DNA of 6,047 bases. It comes from an uncultured Burkholderiaceae bacterium. GTDB taxonomy: Bacteria; Pseudomonadota; Gammaproteobacteria; Burkholderiales; Burkholderiaceae_F. Below the pieces are notes generated by a model. The model saw nothing but the letters and a program-made list of their open reading frames with translations. It was not told where the DNA came from and did not search any database. The translations under genes were made by a program, and so were the position numbers. The stretch is taken from assembly GCA_937936215.1 (NCBI GenBank), contig CALGWX010000141.1, positions 1-6,047 of the forward strand. Direction: 5' to 3'. Shown here piece after piece: positions 1 through 6,047 of this stretch; position 1 is the stretch's first letter, and each line of letters starts with the position of its first letter.

Positions 1-1411
1 CGTCGCGGGCGGTCACGATCAGCGCCGGCGAGCGCGCGCCCCTGCCTGGCCACGGTCCGTCGTCAGGGCGCTGTTGCCAAAACTCGCGCGAGGCATGGTC
101 CGCCAGGTGCCAATCGTCGAGCACGACGGCGGCGATGCCGCGCGGCCACAGCCGCCGCAGCGCCTGCGCCAGCGCCGCGTGCAGCCGTTCGCGGTCACCG
201 GGAACGTCAAGCCTGCCATGGGCTTCCCCCAGTTCGGGCAGCAGGTGCGCCAGCGCCTCGCGCGCCCACGGCGGCATTGCCGGCGCCTGCAGGGCTGGCA
301 GCCCGGCACGAAGCGCGCGCACGAGGCTGGCGTAGGGCTGGTCCGCATCGCCGGGCCGCGCCTGCAGGCGCCACGACGGCCCCAGGCGGGCCGCCGCTTC
401 CTGCGCCAGCGCGCTCTTGCCGGCGCCAGCCTCGCCGACCAGCCACACCGCTCGCCCGGCCAGAACGGCGTCGAGGACGCGCCGCAACAACGGCTCGCGG
501 CCGAACAGTGTCGTCCCGCCTGGCGAGGGCGCCGTGTCCGCCGGCGTCGATCGCGGCGCCGCGGCAGCGTCGGCGCCAGCAGCTGCTGTCGTGGTGTCGC
601 GGTCGAAGTCGCCGCGGCGGATGCGGTCGGCCAGCGCCAGCGTCTGCGGCATCGGCCGCAGGCCGAGCTCACGGCCAAGCAGCCGGCGGCAGCGCTCGAA
701 CAGGTGCATCGCCGCCTCGCGTTCCCCCAGCCGGGCGTGCAGCAGCATCGCCGTGCGGAAGTCCGCCTCCTGCGGGACGTCTTCCTCGAGCAACCGCAGT
801 TGACACACGAGTGCCTCGCGCCAGCGGCCGGCCGCTTCGTGCAGCGACACCTGTGCCTCGACAGCCTCGCGGAAACGCTGCGCGAGACGCTGCCGCCAGG
901 AGATCGCCCACGCTTCGAGGCCACCGGCGTCGTCGATGGACAGGCCGCCGAGGAACTGGCCACGGTAAGTGGCCATCGCGAGCGCCAGGTCACCGCGGCC
1001 GAGCGCGGCTTCGAATTCGGCGACGTCGGTTGCGACCGAAGCAGCGATGGCCAGCCCGTCGCCGTGTTCCTCCAGGGCGGCGTTCAGCCCGGCGCCGCGC
1101 AGCCGATGCAACTCGCGCCGAAGGTTGCGCCGCGCGCTGGCGCCGTCGAGATCGGGCCAGAAAAGGGCGGCGAGGCGGGCGCGTGTCGCCCGGCCTTCCA
1201 GCGCTACGAACGCGAGCAGCGCCAGCGCCTTGCGCGAGCCGCAGGTCAGCGGCCGCCCGTTCATCTTCACGCCCGGCGTGCCGAGCAGTGCCAGCACGAT
1301 CCTCGGCGGCGGTGGCCTGTGTGGCACCGCGCGGGCCGGCGCTTCGCCAGCGTCATTGCGCTCGCCGGTGGCGGAGTCTGTAGGCTGGGGCACGTCGGCT
1401 TCTGCTGGCAT
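1..1411 (-). CDS. BTAD-domain (SARP-like) transcriptional regulator with P-loop ATPase domain, N-terminal 470 residues (3' end outside window)
   Basis: The frame is open from an ATG at 1411 to the left edge with no stop, so the C-terminus is missing. Residues 1-36 are a Pro/Ala-rich leader. Residues ~37-105 match a winged-helix DNA-binding domain of the SARP/BTAD type, with the pattern G-x-P-L, then RKALALLAFVAL, then RLAALFWPDLDGASARRNLR. Residues ~127-266 fit the helical bacterial transcriptional activation (BTAD) domain, including the typical ERCRRLLGRELGLRP near 239-253. After a low-complexity linker (~270-300) comes a nucleotide-binding domain: Walker A GEAGAGKS at 326-333 and Walker B VVLDDWH at 429-435, followed by LIVTARD at the window edge. 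Family members usually continue with TPR-like repeats, and are thought to be ATP-gated transcription activators; the target here is unknown. The start is uncertain: no good ribosome-binding site precedes the ATG. A GTG at codon 7 and an upstream in-frame TTG are alternatives; the frame is open back to the globin stop. Confidence 0.88.
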   Translation of the reverse strand, partial: MPAEADVPQPTDSATGERNDAGEAPARAVPHRPPPPRIVLALLGTPGVKMNGRPLTCGSRKALALLAFVALEGRATRARLAALFWPDLDGASARRNLRRELHRLRGAGLNAALEEHGDGLAIAASVATDVAEFEAALGRGDLALAMATYRGQFLGGLSIDDAGGLEAWAISWRQRLAQRFREAVEAQVSLHEAAGRWREALVCQLRLLEEDVPQEADFRTAMLLHARLGEREAAMHLFERCRRLLGRELGLRPMPQTLALADRIRRGDFDRDTTTAAAGADAAAAPRSTPADTAPSPGGTTLFGREPLLRRVLDAVLAGRAVWLVGEAGAGKSALAQEAAARLGPSWRLQARPGDADQPYASLVRALRAGLPALQAPAMPPWAREALAHLLPELGEAHGRLDVPGDRERLHAALAQALRRLWPRGIAAVVLDDWHLADHASREFWQQRPDDGPWPGRGARSPALIVTARD

Positions 1412-1428
1412 CGGGTCAATGCTAGCGG

Positions 1429-1443
1429 GGCGGCATTGCCGCC
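1429..1443. other. Short inverted repeat in globin-regulator gap
   Basis: GGCGGC and GCCGCC flank a three-base ATT, giving a perfect 6-bp stem 18-32 bases upstream of the regulator ATG. On the minus strand, the direction of transcription, no T-run follows, so it is not a standard intrinsic terminator for the globin transcript. It could be an mRNA structure in the regulator leader, an operator-like dyad, or chance in GC-rich DNA. Confidence 0.25.
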
Positions 1444-1461
1444 AGCGTTTTGACGGGCCGG

Positions 1462-1480
1462 CGGCGTCGCGCAAACGCCG
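1462..1480 (-). other. Hairpin just downstream of globin stop codon
   Basis: CGGCGT and ACGCCG form a 6-bp stem around a 7-base loop, beginning 12 bases after the globin stop. In the transcribed (minus) direction it is followed by CCGGCCCGTCAAAACG, with no T-run. Its place after a stop codon is suggestive of 3'-end structure, but the evidence for termination is weak, so I do not call it a terminator. The 81-base gap holds no recognisable -35/-10 pair. Confidence 0.25.
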
Positions 1481-1492
1481 GGCGGCTGACGC

Positions 1493-1912
1493 TCAATCCG
1501 GCCGGTTGCGCATCCAGTCGGCGGTCTGGAAGAACGCCTCGCGCAGCCGGGCGCGCAGCGCCGGGTCGACGCCGATTTCGGCCATCGCCTGCTCCATGCA
1601 AGCCATCCACTGGTCGCGTTCGCGGTTGCCGATGGCAAACGGAAGGTGCCGGCGGCGCAGCATCGGGTGGCCGTAACGCTCGATATACAGGCTCGGCCCA
1701 CCGAGCCAGCCGGACAGGAACAGGTACAGCTTCTCGCGCGCGTGCGCGAGGTCGGGCGCATGCAGCCTTCGGATCACGGCGTACTGCGGCTCGAGGTCCA
1801 TCAGGTCGTAGAAGCGCTCGACCAACGCCCGCACCGCGGCGTCGCCGCCGAGCAGCGCATAAGGCGTCGCCTGCACCGAGCGGGCGTCTTCGGTGGGGTT
1901 GGGCACGCTCAT
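1493..1912 (-). CDS. Group II truncated haemoglobin (trHbO/GlbO type)
   Basis: This 139-residue protein is a small haem-binding globin of the 2/2 fold, group II. Such proteins bind O2 or NO and are linked to oxygen handling, redox sensing or nitrosative stress; the exact role here is not shown by sequence. Diagnostic residues: FY at 34-35 gives the distal Tyr B10; the block GWLGGPSLYIERYGHP at 68-83; RRRHLPF at 86-92 contains the proximal haem ligand His89 (F8); and RDQW at 99-102 supplies the group-defining Trp G8 (W102). By motif alignment the CD1 position is His51 (LHAPDL), a variant known in some proteobacterial group II globins. Length is normal, with a short N-terminal extension before the first helix. 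The ATG lies 3 bases after the permease stop and has a GAGG Shine-Dalgarno 8 bases upstream, so translation is probably coupled. The family call is secure. Confidence 0.95.
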   Translation of the reverse strand: MSVPNPTEDARSVQATPYALLGGDAAVRALVERFYDLMDLEPQYAVIRRLHAPDLAHAREKLYLFLSGWLGGPSLYIERYGHPMLRRRHLPFAIGNRERDQWMACMEQAMAEIGVDPALRARLREAFFQTADWMRNRPD

Positions 1913-1915
1913 CGT

Positions 1916-4420
1916 CTACGCCTCGCGCAGCGTGGCCAGCGGCGGCGACTTCAGCACATGGCGCAGCCCGAGCCAGCCACCCGCCAGCGCGCAGGCGATG
2001 CCGCCGCCGATGCCGATCGCGAACACCCAGGGCGCCGCGACGTATTCGAATTCGAAGGCAAAGCGCGCCAGCGCCCAGCCCACCGCCGCCGCCGCGCCCG
2101 CGGCCAACAGCCCGGCCAGACCACCGAGGCAGATCATCTCCGCCGTCTGCGCCCGCGACAGCTGCTCGCGCGAGGCGCCGAGCGCGCGTAACAGGCCGGC
2201 CTCGCGCACGCGCTCGTCGAAACTGGCGGCCAGCGCCGCGTACAGCACCAGCACGCCGGCGGCGAGCGTGAACAGGAACAGGAACTCGATCGCCGCGATC
2301 ACCTGGTCGAGCACCGCCTGCACCTGGCGGAAGATCGCGCTCATGTCGAGCACGGTGAGGTTGGGCATCTCGCGCACCAGCTCGGCCGCCAGCGCCCCCT
2401 TGCCGGCTGGCAGGTGGAAGGCGGTGATGTAGCTCTTGGGCTGGTCGGCGAGCAGCCGGCTCGGCATGATCACGAAGAAGTTGGCGCGCAGCGAGTCCCA
2501 GTTGACCTTGCGCAGGCTGGTGGCGCGCGCCGTCACGCGGTTGCCGGCGATGTCGAAGGTCAGCTCGTCGCCGAGGGCGATGCCGAGCTGCTTGGCGATG
2601 CCCTCCTCGATCGACAGTTCGGCCGCATCCGGCGCATACCAGCCGCCGGCGACGATCGGGTTGTGCGTCGGCGCCTCGTCGGCGTAGGTGAGGTTGAACT
2701 CGCGGTCGACCAGCCGCTGCGCGCGCTCGCTGGCGAAGTTCTCCGGCCCGATCGGCCGCCCGTTCAACTCGATCAGGCGGCCGCGCACCATGGGATGCAG
2801 CGGCGCCTCGCGCACGCCGACTTCCCTCAGCCAACGCTCGACCGCCTGCGTCTGGTCGGGCTGGATGTTGATGATGAAGCGGTTGGGCGCATCGGGCGGC
2901 GCGGCGGCGCGCCAGGCCCCGACCAGATCGGTGCGGACCACCGTGAGCAGCAGCAGCGCCATGATGCCCACCGCGAGCGCGATCAGCTGCACCACCGCCG
3001 CCACCGGCCGCCGCTGCACGGCCGCCACCGCGAAACGCCAGGCCACGCCGAGCCGGCCGATCGATCGCAGCGGCGCCAGCAGCTGCAGCACCGCCCAGGC
3101 GCAGGCGGCGAAGACCAGCACGCCGAGCGCGAAACCGCCCGCCGTCAGGCCGCCGATTTTCAGGTCGCCGGCGGCCCACACCACCAGCAGCAGGAAGCCG
3201 GCCAGCCCGACGAGGTAGCCGGCCAGCGCGCGCGAGGTCGGCGCGCCCACGTCCTTGCGCAGCACGCGCAGCGGCGGCACCGCGCGCAGTTGCGCCAGCG
3301 GCGGCAGCGAAAAGCCGAGCAGCAGCACGAGCCCGGTGCCGCCCGCCTGCAGCGCCGGCGCCAGCGACGGCAGCGGCAACCGGGTGACGATCAGCGACCC
3401 GAGCGCCTCGATCAGCAGGTAGTGGAACGCGAAGCCCAGCGCCATGCCGGCCGCGCAGGCCACCACACCGACGTAGATGAACTCCAGCGCGAAGAGGCGG
3501 AAGATGTCGCGCTGCGCCAGCCCCAGGCAACGCATCATCGCGCAGGAGTCGAGGTGGCGCAGCGAGAAGCGCCGGCTGGCCACCGCCACCGCCACCGCGG
3601 CGATCATCGCCGCCAGCAGCGCCACCAGGGCGAGGAAGCGCTCGGCGCGCTCCAGCGTGCGTTGCATCTCCGGCCGCCCGCCTTCCAGCGACTCGATCTG
3701 CTGGCCGCGCTCGAGGCTGCCGCGCAGCGCCGCGGCGTAACTGCGGACGGCGGCCGGCTCGCCGGCCGCGAGCAGCCGGTAGGTCACCCGGGCGCCGGGC
3801 TGGATCAGCTGCGTGGCCGGCAGGTCGGCGAGGTTGAGCATCACGCGCGGTGCGAAGTTGATGAACTGCGCGCCGCGGTCCGGCTCGACGGTGATGACGC
3901 GGGCGATGGTGAAGGTCGACTCGCCGAGCCGCAACCGCTCGCCGACGGCGAGCCGCAACGCGTTCAGCGCCTGCGCATCGGCCCACACCGTTCCCGGCGG
4001 CGGAATGCCCTCGGCGGCGCGGTCTTCGCCCTCCCGCTCCGCGGCGACGCGCAACTGGCCACGCAGCGGGTAGCCAGCGGAGACCGCCTTGACGGCGGCC
4101 AGCGTGCTGGCCTCGGCATCGCGCTCGCTGATCACCATGCTCGGGAAGGTGACGGTCTCGGCGATCTGCAGCCCGGCCGCGCGCGCCATCGCTCGCTGCG
4201 CCTCGCCGATCGGCCGGTCGGAGTTCAGCACCACGTCGGCGCCGAGCAGCTGCGTGGCGTCGCGCTCCAGCCCGAGGCGGATGCGGTCAACCAGGAAGCC
4301 GACGCTGGTCACCGCCGCCACCGCGATCACCAGCGCCGCGGCGAGCAGGCGCAGTTCGCCGGCGCGCCAGTCGCGGGCGGCCATGCGCGCGGCCTGGCGA
4401 ATGAGTTCAATGAAGGTCAT
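1916..4420 (-). CDS. FtsX/MacB-type ABC transporter permease, YbbP-like, 10 transmembrane helices
   Basis: This 834-residue inner-membrane protein has two FtsX-like halves. Hydrophobic segments lie near 22-44, 260-281, 311-336, 358-377, 400-418, 427-449, 472-495, 704-730, 758-787 and 795-818. Two large extracytoplasmic domains (about 45-258 and 496-700) each sit after the first helix of a half. The cytoplasmic coupling motif occurs twice: RCLGLAQRDIFRL at 297-309 and RALGASREQLSRA at 745-757. The N-terminus, with RDWRAGELRLLA at 16-27 next to the first helix, is typical of YbbP-like proteins. Relatives pair with a small LolD/YbbA-type ATPase and act as mechanotransmission or lipid/lipoprotein-handling machines; the substrate of YbbP itself is not established. 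No ATPase gene lies in this window. The start has only a weak GGGGG about 10 bases upstream, but the N-terminal match supports it. It lies 60 bases downstream of guaD and 3 bases before the globin gene. Confidence 0.93.
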   Translation of the reverse strand: MTFIELIRQAARMAARDWRAGELRLLAAALVIAVAAVTSVGFLVDRIRLGLERDATQLLGADVVLNSDRPIGEAQRAMARAAGLQIAETVTFPSMVISERDAEASTLAAVKAVSAGYPLRGQLRVAAEREGEDRAAEGIPPPGTVWADAQALNALRLAVGERLRLGESTFTIARVITVEPDRGAQFINFAPRVMLNLADLPATQLIQPGARVTYRLLAAGEPAAVRSYAAALRGSLERGQQIESLEGGRPEMQRTLERAERFLALVALLAAMIAAVAVAVASRRFSLRHLDSCAMMRCLGLAQRDIFRLFALEFIYVGVVACAAGMALGFAFHYLLIEALGSLIVTRLPLPSLAPALQAGGTGLVLLLGFSLPPLAQLRAVPPLRVLRKDVGAPTSRALAGYLVGLAGFLLLVVWAAGDLKIGGLTAGGFALGVLVFAACAWAVLQLLAPLRSIGRLGVAWRFAVAAVQRRPVAAVVQLIALAVGIMALLLLTVVRTDLVGAWRAAAPPDAPNRFIINIQPDQTQAVERWLREVGVREAPLHPMVRGRLIELNGRPIGPENFASERAQRLVDREFNLTYADEAPTHNPIVAGGWYAPDAAELSIEEGIAKQLGIALGDELTFDIAGNRVTARATSLRKVNWDSLRANFFVIMPSRLLADQPKSYITAFHLPAGKGALAAELVREMPNLTVLDMSAIFRQVQAVLDQVIAAIEFLFLFTLAAGVLVLYAALAASFDERVREAGLLRALGASREQLSRAQTAEMICLGGLAGLLAAGAAAAVGWALARFAFEFEYVAAPWVFAIGIGGGIACALAGGWLGLRHVLKSPPLATLREA
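1921..1924 (-). promoter_or_regulatory. Ribosome-binding site of the globin gene, inside permease coding sequence
   Basis: GAGG on the minus strand sits 8 bases upstream of the globin ATG and lies within the last codons of the permease gene. This supports the ATG at 1912 and means ribosomes finishing the permease end on top of the globin start region, so the two genes are likely translationally coupled. Confidence 0.7.
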
Positions 4421-4457
4421 CGGCGTTTCGCCCCCGGGGAAGCCTGCATCGCGCGCG

Positions 4458-4471
4458 GCGGCGATCGCCGC
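4458..4471. repeat. 14-bp perfect palindrome between guaD and permease gene
   Basis: GCGGCGATCGCCGC reads identically on both strands and is centred on GATC in the 60-base gap. It might be an operator-like dyad, but it has almost no loop and no T-run, so it is not a convincing terminator. In DNA of this composition such a palindrome can arise by chance. The remainder of the gap holds no recognisable promoter. Confidence 0.3.
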
Positions 4472-4480
4472 GCCGTGTTC

Positions 4481-5884
4481 CTAGCGTTTGGTCGCCTCGC
4501 CCTTGGGCGTGGGCTGCATCCGCCCCTTGAAGCGCTGGGCGATTTCGCGGGCGCGCAGCGCCGAGTCCGAGAGTTTCGATGCGGCGGCGCTGCGCCGCTT
4601 CTTCGACGGCAGGCCGGCGATGAAAGTTTCGCGCACCGCCCGATCGTCGCCGAGGATCATCAGGGCGAAGAGCAGCTCTTCCGCCGAGCGTGCCGCCGCC
4701 GCGCGCCGCGCCAGCAGCGGCGTGGCGGCCGGGTCGAGGACGACGAGATCGGCCTCGTAGCCGGACTCCAGCGCGCCGACGCGGCCGTGCCAGCCCAGCG
4801 CCTCGGCGGCGCCGCGGGTGGCCCAGTAGAACAGCTGCGCCGCGCGCAGCGGCACGCCGCGAGAGCGCGCCACGTCGTGCGCGGCGCGCATCGTCGCCAG
4901 CATCGACAGCGACTGGCCGGCGCCGATGTCGGTGCCCAGCGCCAGCGCCATGCCGGCATCGATCGCGGCGCGAAAATCGAACGCGCCGCTGCCCAGGAAA
5001 AGGTTCGCCGACGGGCAGACGGCCGCCGTGGCGCGCGTCTGCGCCAGGCGCAGGCGGTCGGTCGCGTCGAGCCAGATGCAGTGCGCGAACACCGAACCCT
5101 CGCGCACCAGGCCGACGGTGTCGTACACGTCGAGGTAGCTGCGGGCGCGCGGAAAGAGCTCGCGCACCCAGGCCACTTCCTCCTCGGTCTCGGCGAGATG
5201 GCTGAGCACGTACAGGTCGGGCCGCGCCGCAGCCAGTTCGCCTGCGAGCCGAAGCTGACGCTCGCTGCTGCTGGCGGCAAAGCGCGGCGTGACCGCATAG
5301 GACAGCCGGCCCTTGCCGTGCCAGCGCCGCGCCAGCTCCCAGCTTTCGCGCACTCCGGCCGCCGCCTCGTCGCGCAGCGGCTCCGGGCAGTTCCGATCCA
5401 TCAGGCACTTGCCCGCCACCAGCCGCACGCCGCGTGCCTGCGCCTCGGCGAACAGCGCATCGACCGACTGCGCGTGCACGGTGCCGAGCACGCAGGCGCT
5501 GGTGGTGCCGTTGGCCGCCAGTTCGTCGAGGAAGAAGCCGGCCGCATCGCGGCAGACGTCGAAGTCGGCAAAACGCGCCTCCACGGGATAGGTGCAGCGC
5601 GCGAGCCAGTCGAGCAGCCCGCCTGCGGCCGAAGCGATCACGTCCAACTGCGCAAAATGCGTGTGCGCATCGATGAACCCCGGCATCAGCATGCAGCCGG
5701 TGTAATCCATCACCGTGTCGGTCTCATTCAGCGCGCCTGCGAGCGGCCCATAGTCGCCGCGGGCCAGGATGCGTCCGTTTTCGATCAGCAGCAAACCGTC
5801 CTCGACGTCGCGCACCGCGGAGGCCGCGTGCGTCGGGTCGGCGGCGAAGTCGAGCAGACGGGCGCGGATCGCGGTTCGCGCCAT
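4481..5884 (-). CDS. guaD: Guanine deaminase
   Basis: This cytoplasmic amidohydrolase converts guanine to xanthine and ammonia, feeding purine salvage or catabolism. At 467 residues it is somewhat longer than the usual ~440. Metal-site and catalytic signatures are all present: PGFIDAHTHFAQ at 68-79 gives zinc ligands His74 and His76; HLAE at 229-232 gives His229 and catalytic Glu232; FAHC at 266-269 gives His268; GTDIGAG at 317-323 gives Asp319. Family-specific blocks include GK..MDRN at 158-165, TPRF at 199-202 (the Arg contacts guanine in known structures), LFPRARSYLDVYDTVGLV at 243-260 and NLFLGSG at 294-300. RETFIAG at 418-424 marks the usual C-terminus. After it comes an extra Lys/Arg-rich tail of about 43 residues. 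The ATG has GAGG 8 bases upstream. The gene follows a BMP-family binding-protein gene by 36 bases, fitting purine uptake and use as one unit. Confidence 0.96.
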   Translation of the reverse strand: MARTAIRARLLDFAADPTHAASAVRDVEDGLLLIENGRILARGDYGPLAGALNETDTVMDYTGCMLMPGFIDAHTHFAQLDVIASAAGGLLDWLARCTYPVEARFADFDVCRDAAGFFLDELAANGTTSACVLGTVHAQSVDALFAEAQARGVRLVAGKCLMDRNCPEPLRDEAAAGVRESWELARRWHGKGRLSYAVTPRFAASSSERQLRLAGELAAARPDLYVLSHLAETEEEVAWVRELFPRARSYLDVYDTVGLVREGSVFAHCIWLDATDRLRLAQTRATAAVCPSANLFLGSGAFDFRAAIDAGMALALGTDIGAGQSLSMLATMRAAHDVARSRGVPLRAAQLFYWATRGAAEALGWHGRVGALESGYEADLVVLDPAATPLLARRAAAARSAEELLFALMILGDDRAVRETFIAGLPSKKRRSAAASKLSDSALRAREIAQRFKGRMQPTPKGEATKR

Positions 5885-5892
5885 GGCGGCAA

Positions 5893-5896
5893 CCTC
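5893..5896 (-). promoter_or_regulatory. Ribosome-binding site of guaD
   Basis: GAGG on the minus strand stands 8 bases before the guaD ATG, within CGAGGTTGCCGCC. It supports the chosen start at 5884 and places translation initiation just after the hairpin that follows the preceding gene. Confidence 0.65.
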
Positions 5897-5902
5897 GCTC
5901 GC

Positions 5903-5921
5903 GGCGCGGGCGGCCCGCGCC
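5903..5921 (-). other. GC-rich hairpin directly on the stop of the BMP-family gene
   Basis: GGCGCGGG and CCCGCGCC are exact complements separated by three bases, giving an 8-bp all-GC stem that begins at the last base of the TAG stop and fills about half of the 36-base gap before guaD. No T-run follows in the transcribed direction, so full termination is unlikely. Stems in this position, after the binding-protein gene of ABC-transporter operons, are known to protect the upstream message from 3' decay and lower expression of downstream genes. That role here is inferred. Confidence 0.45.
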
Positions 5922-6047
5922 TACTTGCCGCCGGCGGGCACCTTGCCGACCACGCCCTGCACGTAGAAGTCCATCGTGCCGAGCTGCTCGTCGGTGAGCA
6001 CCACGCCCCTGGCGGCGATTTCCTTGCCGTCGTTGCTGACGATCGGG
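5921..6047 (-). CDS. BMP-family ABC transporter substrate-binding protein, C-terminal 41 residues (5' end outside window)
   Basis: The frame enters from the right edge and ends at TAG (5923-5921). The visible 41 residues read PIVSNDGKEIAARGVVLTDE, then QLGTMDFYVQGVVGKVPAGGK. The pattern of a small-domain strand, a short loop with V-L-T/S-D-E, then MD-[WF]-Y-V-x-G-V-x-G-x-[LV]-P at the very end is characteristic of the BMP (basic membrane protein / PnrA-like) family. These are periplasmic or lipid-anchored proteins that deliver purine nucleosides or bases to ABC importers. The signal peptide and ligand-binding residues lie outside the window. The adjacent guanine deaminase gene supports a purine substrate. 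The short length makes this a motif-and-context call. Confidence 0.75.
   Translation of the reverse strand, partial: PIVSNDGKEIAARGVVLTDEQLGTMDFYVQGVVGKVPAGGK

Noticed and set aside
19..993. Minus-strand open frame of 324 codons in a different frame from the regulator
   Set aside because: The product is an Arg/Ala/Ser/Cys-rich string without domains, and it overlaps the well-supported regulator frame throughout.
1422..1436. Tiny upstream open frame (ATG to TAG, four codons) 10 bases before the regulator ATG
   Set aside because: It has no ribosome-binding site of its own and such short frames are common by chance; nothing supports a leader-peptide role.
74..1453. Plus-strand open frame of 459 codons opposite the regulator gene
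   Set aside because: Its product is rich in Arg, Ala, Gln and Pro with no recognisable domain, while the minus-strand frame gives clear winged-helix, BTAD and Walker motifs. Long antisense frames are expected in DNA this GC-rich.
1412..1492. Possible promoter (TTGCGC, 17-base spacer, AAAACG) ahead of the regulator
   Set aside because: The -10 element is a poor match and lies in a region with several equally weak alternatives.
1422..3986. Minus-strand open frame of 854 codons, longer than the permease itself
   Set aside because: It is a shifted-frame reading of the permease and globin genes, dominated by Arg, Ala and Gly with no membrane segments or motifs. The 1916-4420 frame has ten helices and the family motifs.
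4458..4471. Palindrome as an intrinsic terminator after guaD
   Set aside because: The perfect stem leaves almost no loop and no T-run follows in the transcribed direction, so it does not meet the terminator pattern.
4407..5408. Minus-strand 333-codon frame overlapping guaD and running into the permease start
   Set aside because: Arg/Ala/Gly-rich shadow frame; guaD in the other frame has all the catalytic residues.

Overview
The window is very GC-rich, with strong G/C preference at third codon positions. Every gene I can support lies on the minus strand, so transcription runs from the right edge to the left. The protein types (a proteobacterial-style guanine deaminase beside a BMP-family purine/nucleoside uptake protein, a YbbP-like permease, a group II truncated haemoglobin and a BTAD/ATPase regulator) fit a GC-rich proteobacterium. 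A betaproteobacterium of the Rhodocyclales/Burkholderiales kind is my best guess, but it is an inference from style and no marker gene is present.

Layout in order of transcription: (1) 6047-5921, the last 41 residues of a BMP-family ABC-transporter substrate-binding protein, cut by the right edge; (2) 5884-4481, guanine deaminase (guaD), 36 bases after gene 1; (3) 4420-1916, a ten-helix FtsX/MacB-type permease of the YbbP kind, 60 bases after guaD; (4) 1912-1493, a group II truncated haemoglobin, 3 bases after the permease stop; (5) 1411 to the left edge, the first 470 residues of a BTAD-type (SARP-like) transcriptional regulator with a C-terminal P-loop ATPase domain, 81 bases after the globin. 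Coding sequence fills almost the whole window, and no stretch over 100 bases is left without a gene.

Genes 1 and 2 make biological sense together: uptake of a purine base or nucleoside followed by deamination of guanine to xanthine. A GC hairpin sits directly on the stop codon of the binding-protein gene, at the place where ABC operons often carry an mRNA-stabilising stem. The permease and globin are almost certainly translated from one message. The permease lacks its expected ATPase partner within the window. The regulator may belong to this transcription unit or start its own; I see no convincing promoter or terminator to decide.

The window looks like ordinary chromosomal sequence. I found no mobile element, CRISPR array, RNA gene or obvious new system. 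Several very long open frames on both strands are by-products of the GC content. The points most worth a second look are the ATPase-less permease coupled to a globin gene, the hairpin after the binding-protein gene, and the partial BTAD-ATPase regulator.
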